This document shows positions 58,672 to 64,000 of a DNA stretch of 64,000 nt, one piece after another. The notes beneath the pieces are model-generated. The model had not been told where the DNA came from. It was given only the letters and a program-made list of their open reading frames with translations, and made no database searches. This stretch comes from Opitutus terrae PB90-1. GTDB lineage: Bacteria; Verrucomicrobiota; Verrucomicrobiia; Opitutales; Opitutaceae. The translations under genes were made by a program, and so were the position numbers. Where the stretch lies: the NCBI RefSeq assembly GCF_000019965.1, contig NC_010571.1, positions 5,837,001 to 5,901,000 of the forward strand, in the 5' to 3' direction. Each line of letters opens with the position of its first letter. The stretch's first letter is position 1.

Positions 58672-60570
58672 ATGCCCGTCATCAAACCCTCCTGCGTTCG
58701 CGACTTGAAGTTGCGCATCAATCTCGCGGACGTCGTGTCCCGCGTCGTCGCGCTGCGCAAAGCCGGCGGTACCCGGCTCAAGGGGCTGTGTCCCTTCCAC
58801 AACGAGAAGACGCCGTCGTTTCACGTGGATCCGGAGAAGGGTTTCTACAAGTGCTTCGGTTGCGGCAAGGCGGGCGACGTCATCACCTTCGTGCGCGAGA
58901 CGGAGCAACTCAACTTCACCGAGGCCGTCGAGGCGCTCGGCAAGCGGTTCTCGATCGTCATCGAATATGAGGAGGGCTCCGGCGGCCCCACGCGGGAAGA
59001 GCGCTCGCTGCGGCAGGAGCTGTTCGACCTACACGATGTGGCGGCCGAACACTTTCACCAAGCCTTCAAGGCAGCGAATCCAGCCGGGGAGTTTTTTCGC
59101 ACCTACTGGACCGAACAGCGGCGGTTTCCCGCCGAGCTGGCGGACGAGTTCAAGATCGGCGGCGCGGACGCCAGCGGGAGCGGGCTGGCCGCGGTGTTGC
59201 TGAAGCGCCGCTATTCCGAAGAAGCGCTGCGCCGCTGCGGGTTGTTTTTCATCTACGAGGATGCTGCGCTCACGCTCGGCGCCCTGCGACCGCGGTTCCG
59301 CGGCCGATTGATGATCCCGATCCGCGATCATCAGGGCCGGGTGGTCGCGTTCACCGCCCGGCAGACGAAGCTCACACCCGAGGACGACCCAGCGCGCGAA
59401 GCAAAATACGTCAACTCGCCCGAGACACCGATCTTCACCAAGGGCAACCTGCTCTTCAATCTGGACCGCGCCCGCACCAACGTGGGCGAAGGCCGGCCGT
59501 TCGTGCTCGTCGAAGGCCAGCTCGACGCGCTGCGGTGCTGGTCGGTTGGGCTGAAGACCGCGATCGCGCCGCAAGGCACGTCGATCACCGAGAGCCAGCT
59601 GGTGCTGCTGCGGCGCTACCATCCGCAGGTCGAGTGCTTTTTCGACAGCGACAGCGCAGGTCAGAAGGCCGCGCTGCGTTTCCTGCCGATGGCGCTGAAG
59701 GCCGGACTGGAGGTGCGATTTCTCACGCTCGTCGGCGCCGAAAAACTCGACCCGGATGTGCTCTTCCTCGAGCGCGGTCTGCCCGCCTACGAGGAGGTGC
59801 GGCGCAGCGCATTGTCGGCCATGGCTTTCGCCTGCCACGCGGTCCTGCCGAACCCGGGCGCAGTCTCCGCTGAGCAAAAATCACGCGCGGCGCAGTCCGT
59901 TTTCGAGCTCATCGCGGCGGCGGAAAGCGAAGTCGCCCGCTCCGAGTTCCTCGCCGAGGCGTCGGCGCACCTGCGGCTCTCCCCGGCTGCGATGCAGAAA
60001 GATTACCAGACGTTCGCGGCGCGCCAATCGCGGCAGGCCGCGGCACGGCCCGCCAACGCGGAGAGCGAAGCGGCAGCGGCCCGTCCGGTCGAGGCGGGAG
60101 CCGCCGCGCCCACCTGCGAGCGTGACCTGCTGCTGCTCTGCCTGCACTATGAACAGCTGGGCAAACCGTTGTGCGGCCAGCTGCCGCACGACTGGATCGA
60201 CCCCAACCACCTGCCCGGCCGGCTGCTCAACCGGTTCCTGGCGGAGTTTGAAAACGACACCTGGCCCGGCCGCGACCATCTTGACGTCCTGCTGGAAACC
60301 GACGAGGAACGAGCGCTTGTGGCGGGCCTGATTTTCGATACGCCAACCAGTGATGGCACTTACAAAGATCTGGGCGACCCGCTTCGCAAGGCCGAGCAGG
60401 CGCTGACCGAACTCCGTCGACGGGCGCTCGAACCACAGCTGAGGGAAATAGAACTTGCTTTAGCCACGGGCCGTGCGGACAGTAATTCTGACCCAATTTC
60501 ACTCTTAAAAACACGCTCCGATATCCAAAGACAGCTACGCCAGCCGATCCGCTTCCACGGACCGGCCTAG
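58672..60570 (+). CDS. dnaG: DNA primase
   Basis: 632 residues. The zinc-binding domain has Cys40, His43, Cys61 and Cys64 ([12 protein letters not shown] and [15 protein letters not shown]). The RNA-polymerase core includes [17 protein letters not shown], and the TOPRIM part has [14 protein letters not shown] (Glu281) and [13 protein letters not shown] (Asp325, Asp327). The C-terminal DnaB-binding part is helical and less conserved ([20 protein letters not shown]). It makes RNA primers for replication. The ATG at 58672 has no good Shine-Dalgarno; an AGGAGA at 58639 precedes an out-of-frame GTG instead. rpoD follows after 19 bp, the classic macromolecular-synthesis pair without rpsU. Confidence 0.96.
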   Translation: MPVIKPSCVRDLKLRINLADVVSRVVALRKAGGTRLKGLCPFHNEKTPSFHVDPEKGFYKCFGCGKAGDVITFVRETEQLNFTEAVEALGKRFSIVIEYEEGSGGPTREERSLRQELFDLHDVAAEHFHQAFKAANPAGEFFRTYWTEQRRFPAELADEFKIGGADASGSGLAAVLLKRRYSEEALRRCGLFFIYEDAALTLGALRPRFRGRLMIPIRDHQGRVVAFTARQTKLTPEDDPAREAKYVNSPETPIFTKGNLLFNLDRARTNVGEGRPFVLVEGQLDALRCWSVGLKTAIAPQGTSITESQLVLLRRYHPQVECFFDSDSAGQKAALRFLPMALKAGLEVRFLTLVGAEKLDPDVLFLERGLPAYEEVRRSALSAMAFACHAVLPNPGAVSAEQKSRAAQSVFELIAAAESEVARSEFLAEASAHLRLSPAAMQKDYQTFAARQSRQAAARPANAESEAAAARPVEAGAAAPTCERDLLLLCLHYEQLGKPLCGQLPHDWIDPNHLPGRLLNRFLAEFENDTWPGRDHLDVLLETDEERALVAGLIFDTPTSDGTYKDLGDPLRKAEQALTELRRRALEPQLREIELALATGRADSNSDPISLLKTRSDIQRQLRQPIRFHGPA

Positions 60571-60589
60571 CGTTTTTATAGACTCTCAC

Positions 60590-62512
60590 ATGTCGCGCAA
60601 AGCCAAGTCCGCCGCCGCGGATACCCATTCAGAGGCCGTTGAGGCCGTGATCGAGAAAACCGCGTCCGCGCCAACAGAGGCCGCCACCGGCCCCGATATT
60701 CCCGCCGGCGGAATCAATGACAAGATCCGTCACCTGATCCGGCTCTCCAAGGAGCAGGGTTATCTCACGTTCGACGACATCAATGAGGCGCTGCCGGAGT
60801 CGGTCGAGAACCAGGAGGAGATCGATAATGTCCTCTCCATCCTGCAGAACCTCGAGATCGAGATCCTCGAACCCGATCAGGTCGACGACTATAAGCAGCG
60901 GATGGAGGAGGCGGAGGAGGAAGAGTCCCGCTCCTCGCAGCACGATATCTTGGACGACCCGGTCCGGATGTATCTCAAGCAGATGGGTCAGGTTCCGCTG
61001 CTGACCCGCGAGCAGGAAGTCGAGATTTCGAAGCGGATCGAGAACGCCGAGTTGAAAGCGCAGGAAGCGCTCTTCCAAGCCACGATCATCGGCAATTACA
61101 TCGTGACGCTCGGTCAGAAGCTGATCGACCGCCAGGAGCGGTTCGACCGCGTGGTGATCGACAAGAAAATCGACAGTCGCGAATCGTATTTCAAGGGCCT
61201 GGAGAAACTCGTGCTCTCCACCCGCAAGGCAGAAGAGGCCGTCGCCGACTCGTGGCAGGAATATCTCAAGGCCAAGTCCGACGCCGAGCGGAAGAAAGTC
61301 ATGGCCAAGCACAAGAAGCGCGAGACCACGCTGCGGTCCCACTTCGGGAAATTTTTCTTCAAGCTCAAGGTCTACGAGGAGTTTCTCGAACAGCTCCGGC
61401 CCGTGCTCGAGGAGATCGAATCGCTCGATCAGCAGCTCGAGCGGGCCAAGCACCCGAAGTCCAAGAAGGACGCCACGATCGACACGAAGGTCATTCAGCA
61501 CCGGCTGAAGCAGATCGAGACGATCCACCGCATTGACCCGGCCGAACTGTTGAAGGTGGTTACGCAGACGCGCGTGCACGTGCGGGAGGCACACCAGGCC
61601 AAGACGGAGATGGTCGAGGCCAACCTCCGACTCGTGATCTCGATCGCGAAGAAATACACGAACCGCGGCCTGTCTTTCCTCGACCTGATTCAGGAGGGCA
61701 ACATGGGCCTGATGAAGGCGGTCGAGAAGTTCGAATACCGCCGCGGCTACAAGTTCTCCACCTACGCCACGTGGTGGATCCGCCAGGCCATCACCCGCTC
61801 GATCGCCGACCAGGCGCGCACCATCCGCATTCCGGTGCACATGATCGAGACCTTGAACAAGGTCATGCAGGTGCAGAAGCAGCTCCTGCAGGAATACGGT
61901 CACGAGCCGACGCCCGAGGAAGTCGCCGACGAGATGAATCTCCCCGTCGAGCGCGTCCAGCAGATCATGAAGATGGCGCAGCAGCCCATCTCGCTGCAGT
62001 CGCCCGTCGGCGATGGCGATGACACCAGCTTCGGTGACTTCATCGAGGACAAATCCGCCGAAAATCCCTACGACATGACGGCGTTCTCGCTCCTGCGGGA
62101 AAAGATCATCGACGTGCTCGACTCGCTCACCGAGCGCGAGCGCCGCGTGCTTTCGCTACGGTTCGGTCTGATCGATGGCTACAGCCGCACGCTCGAGGAG
62201 GTCGGCAAGCAGTTCAAGGTCACGCGCGAACGTATCCGCCAGATCGAGGCCAAAGCGCTGCGCAAGATGCGCCATCCGACGCGCATCCGGCAATTGCACG
62301 GATTCTTCGATGCCGAGCAGATCGACAACGCGCAGAATCTAATGAAGGTCGCCGCGACGAGCGGGTTGCCGAACCGCCAGCCCCCCGTACCCGGTCTGCC
62401 GGGTCGGCCCGCGCTCCCGAGCGGATTGCCACAGCGTCCGGCCACGCCGTCTGGTTCCTCCGCCGCGAACCTGCCGCCCGTGCTGCCGCGGCCCACGCCG
62501 CTCAAGCCCTAG
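60590..62512 (+). CDS. rpoD: RNA polymerase primary sigma factor (sigma-70)
   Basis: 640 residues. Region 1.1 ([20 protein letters not shown]), region 1.2 ([20 protein letters not shown]), a large non-conserved insert (about 170-330), region 2 ([40 protein letters not shown]), region 3 ([20 protein letters not shown]) and region 4 ([20 protein letters not shown]) are all present. The helix-turn-helix matches group 1 factors that read TTGACA/TATAAT promoters. The C-terminus is extended by about 60 residues of Pro/Gly/Leu-rich sequence beyond the usual end. It is probably co-transcribed with dnaG. Confidence 0.97.
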   Translation: MSRKAKSAAADTHSEAVEAVIEKTASAPTEAATGPDIPAGGINDKIRHLIRLSKEQGYLTFDDINEALPESVENQEEIDNVLSILQNLEIEILEPDQVDDYKQRMEEAEEEESRSSQHDILDDPVRMYLKQMGQVPLLTREQEVEISKRIENAELKAQEALFQATIIGNYIVTLGQKLIDRQERFDRVVIDKKIDSRESYFKGLEKLVLSTRKAEEAVADSWQEYLKAKSDAERKKVMAKHKKRETTLRSHFGKFFFKLKVYEEFLEQLRPVLEEIESLDQQLERAKHPKSKKDATIDTKVIQHRLKQIETIHRIDPAELLKVVTQTRVHVREAHQAKTEMVEANLRLVISIAKKYTNRGLSFLDLIQEGNMGLMKAVEKFEYRRGYKFSTYATWWIRQAITRSIADQARTIRIPVHMIETLNKVMQVQKQLLQEYGHEPTPEEVADEMNLPVERVQQIMKMAQQPISLQSPVGDGDDTSFGDFIEDKSAENPYDMTAFSLLREKIIDVLDSLTERERRVLSLRFGLIDGYSRTLEEVGKQFKVTRERIRQIEAKALRKMRHPTRIRQLHGFFDAEQIDNAQNLMKVAATSGLPNRQPPVPGLPGRPALPSGLPQRPATPSGSSAANLPPVLPRPTPLKP

Positions 62513-62592
62513 CCGCAAAGCGGGCGCCGCTCACAACGGAATAGGCTGCTTCGAGCTTTACAGGGTCTGCGCTCGGCATACGTTGCCCAATC

Positions 62593-62832
62593 ATGGCTAA
62601 TCTCCCTGCATATCTGGCCGCATTTGGCATCGGCGGTACCGAGCTGCTGATCATTTTGGCGATCATCTTGGTGCTGTTCGGCGGCGCGAAACTGCCTTCG
62701 CTGGCCAAGGGACTCGGCCAATCCATCAAGGAGTTCAAGAAAGCCAGCAAAGACGAGGACGAGACCAAGCCGGCGGCCTCCACCGAGGCCGAAGCGAAAA
62801 AACCCGAAGTCACCAAGACCGGGACGAACTGA
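62593..62832 (+). CDS. tatA: Sec-independent translocase protein TatA/E
   Basis: 79 residues. One helix ([20 protein letters not shown], about 12-31), the hinge [20 protein letters not shown], an amphipathic helix and an acidic/charged tail. This is the standard TatA layout; it oligomerises to form the Tat pore. The twin-arginine dehydrogenase at 24924 is a possible client. tatB and tatC are not here. A strong terminator follows. Confidence 0.95.
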   Translation: MANLPAYLAAFGIGGTELLIILAIILVLFGGAKLPSLAKGLGQSIKEFKKASKDEDETKPAASTEAEAKKPEVTKTGTN

Positions 62833-62856
62833 GTCGTTCCCCTTCAGCGATCGAAC

Positions 62857-62887
62857 AAGCGCGCCGATTCCGGCGCGCTTTTTTTTT
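62857..62887 (+). terminator. Rho-independent terminator of tatA
   Basis: AGCGCGCCG (62858-62866), loop ATTC, CGGCGCGCT (62871-62879), then T8 (62880-62887). A perfect stem and a long T-tract. Confidence 0.92.
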
Positions 62888-62989
62888 GCGCGCGTCTGCC
62901 CTCGTCGCGTCGCCCACTTCCCCTTTTGCCCGCTGCTGCCCCTACCTGGCGGCCGTAACATCATTTCGTAATTCTCAACACGCGCCCGC

Positions 62990-64000
62990 TCACCCGTTCT
63001 CTCCAGCCTCGCCCGCGCCCTCCTCTTCCGGTCGTTCCCGTAACCACAGCTTGAACTCTTCGATCTGCCCGGCCGCGCCCAGCGCCAGCAGCTCGTCGCC
63101 GGCCTGAACCGATTCTTCGGCGGTCGGATTCAGCATCCGCAACCCGCCTCGGTTGATCCCGGCGATCTGCACGCCGAATGCCTGCGCCCAGCCGAGTTCG
63201 CCCAGTGTGCGGCCCGCGGCGCGACTCCACTCCGGCACCACGAGCGCCTGCATCTGCACTTCCTCGAAAATCGAATCGCCCAGCGTGTTTCCGCTCACCT
63301 CCGCCAGGAATTTCCGGCCCGCGTGCACCTGTTCCCTCGTGCCCATCAGCAGCACGCGATCGCGCGGATAGAGCACCGCGTCCGGGCTCGGCAGGGGAAT
63401 CGTGAAACCCTGCCGCTCGATGCCCACGACCGAGCATCCAAACCGCGCCCGCAGGTCCAGCTCCGCGATGCTGCGGCCCTGCGCATCGGCAAGGTCCCGA
63501 ATCACGCAGTCGAGAATGTGCAGGTTCCACGCGCTGTGGGGACGCAGCCACGGCGCCGACGTGCCGGTCAACTTGTGGTCGGCTGATTCGATCACCGTTT
63601 GCAGCTCCGCTTCGAGATGGCTGTGCCAGAAGATCAATCGCTGGCGCAACAGCAGGAGGGCCACGATCGCCGCCAGCGCGCTGCCCAGCATCAGCAAGCG
63701 GGCGGTGCCTTCCGTTGGCAGCAGCAGTGCCAGCCAGACGAAGAGCCCGAGCCCCGCCCCCGCCTTGAGCACCCACTCAACCGCCGGCGTGAGCTTCGAC
63801 CCGCGGCCGCGGCTCGCGGTGGTGGCCTGCGCATAGATCAACGCCAGCGCGGAGACGTTGCGCCAGATCGCCACCAAGGGCGCCAGCAGCACCACGCACA
63901 GCAGCACCCAGAAGATCACCTCCGGCCCATGCGGGAACAACCAATCGCGGCCCACGCGTTCCTCCAGCGCCGCCTCCAGTTCACCCGAAAATACGAGCAC
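62990..64000 (-). CDS. C-terminal part of a second KefB-like antiporter (5' partial)
   Basis: At least 336 residues; the frame is open to the right edge, so the exchanger domain should lie beyond the window. The visible part has three to four helices (EVIFWVLLCVVLLAPLVAIW, VLKAGAGLGLFVWLALLLP, LLMLGSALAAIVALLLLRQR), a LIFWHSHLEAELQTVIE segment and two RCK_C-type domains (LDCVIRDLADAQGRSIAELD and ALVVPEWSRAAGRTLGELGW). The same order and similar words (LVAIWRN, FWHSHLEAEL versus LLAIWRN, YWHSEWQSSM) occur in the gene at 37863, so they are paralogues. Role: cation/proton exchange gated by a ligand on the RCK_C domains. Confidence 0.85.
   Translation of the reverse strand: MLVFSGELEAALEERVGRDWLFPHGPEVIFWVLLCVVLLAPLVAIWRNVSALALIYAQATTASRGRGSKLTPAVEWVLKAGAGLGLFVWLALLLPTEGTARLLMLGSALAAIVALLLLRQRLIFWHSHLEAELQTVIESADHKLTGTSAPWLRPHSAWNLHILDCVIRDLADAQGRSIAELDLRARFGCSVVGIERQGFTIPLPSPDAVLYPRDRVLLMGTREQVHAGRKFLAEVSGNTLGDSIFEEVQMQALVVPEWSRAAGRTLGELGWAQAFGVQIAGINRGGLRMLNPTAEESVQAGDELLALGAAGQIEEFKLWLRERPEEEGAGEAGENG

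Noticed and set aside
60629-61903. 424-residue ORF antisense to rpoD
   Set aside because: It mirrors the third-codon-position bias of rpoD and has a Leu/Asp/His-rich composition with no family resemblance.
1-64000. tRNA, tmRNA or RNase P RNA genes
   Set aside because: Scanning for T-loop (GGTTCGA-like) and other conserved cores gave no credible match; a tRNAscan or Infernal run could still find one missed by eye.

Overview
The window reads as a chromosome segment of a high-GC, Gram-negative bacterium. Outer-membrane traits are visible: LpxA for lipid A, a TonB-dependent receptor, TolB-type beta-propellers and a lipoprotein. I place it in the Verrucomicrobiota, probably near Opitutaceae. That is an inference from the gene mix (type II glutamine synthetase, a TIGR03790-like protein, ThuA and Gfo/Idh/MocA sugar genes) and from families of dispersed GC-rich hairpins; no rRNA or tRNA is present to prove it. 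There is no sign of phage, plasmid, insertion sequence or CRISPR. Genes are dense, several overlap by 4 bp, and many starts lack a clear Shine-Dalgarno sequence.

Layout. 1-8 kb: secreted carbohydrate-related proteins (CBM-like tail, acyl esterase, ThuA, beta-propeller, glycoamylase-like hydrolase) and a guanine-deaminase-like enzyme. 8-19 kb: housekeeping genes, namely ClpP, TIGR03790 protein, fluoride channel with DUF190, S1/P1 nuclease, cell-wall amidase, IF-3, an A-type iron-sulfur carrier, PdxA, LpxA and AroB. 19-27 kb: TonB receptor and PepSY protein behind a twin palindromic operator, Dps, small envelope proteins and a Tat-exported dehydrogenase. 27-33 kb: a minus-strand operon (O-antigen-ligase-like protein, FecR protein, CHASE2 adenylate cyclase) next to glutamine synthetase. 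34-38 kb: a mini-kinase/PP2C/GGCT operon, then dnaX with an A10 slippery run and the SRP RNA upstream of it. 38-49 kb: cation antiporter, esterase, MFS pump, PHP phosphoesterase, three-gene proton-translocating transhydrogenase, host-attachment-like protein and a PurL-half homologue. 49-58 kb: XerC/D recombinase, IF-1, TadA, superoxide dismutase, TolB, Mrp, L33, an EIIA/diadenylate-cyclase fusion, an isolated nuoA and a DUF362-like protein. 58-64 kb: dnaG, rpoD, tatA and the C-terminal part of a second KefB-like antiporter.

Most notable points. (1) dnaX stops two codons after an A-AAA-AAG slippery site, and the tau C-terminus continues in the -1 frame. (2) A PTS-EIIA domain is fused to a diadenylate cyclase. 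(3) A 137-residue protein-kinase-like gene overlaps a PP2C phosphatase gene. (4) There are several families of palindromic intergenic repeats, some of which supply stop codons of flanking genes. (5) A twin operator lies in front of the TonB receptor. (6) The dps promoter is placed so that the mRNA should be leaderless. (7) A PurL C-terminal half has altered active-site motifs.
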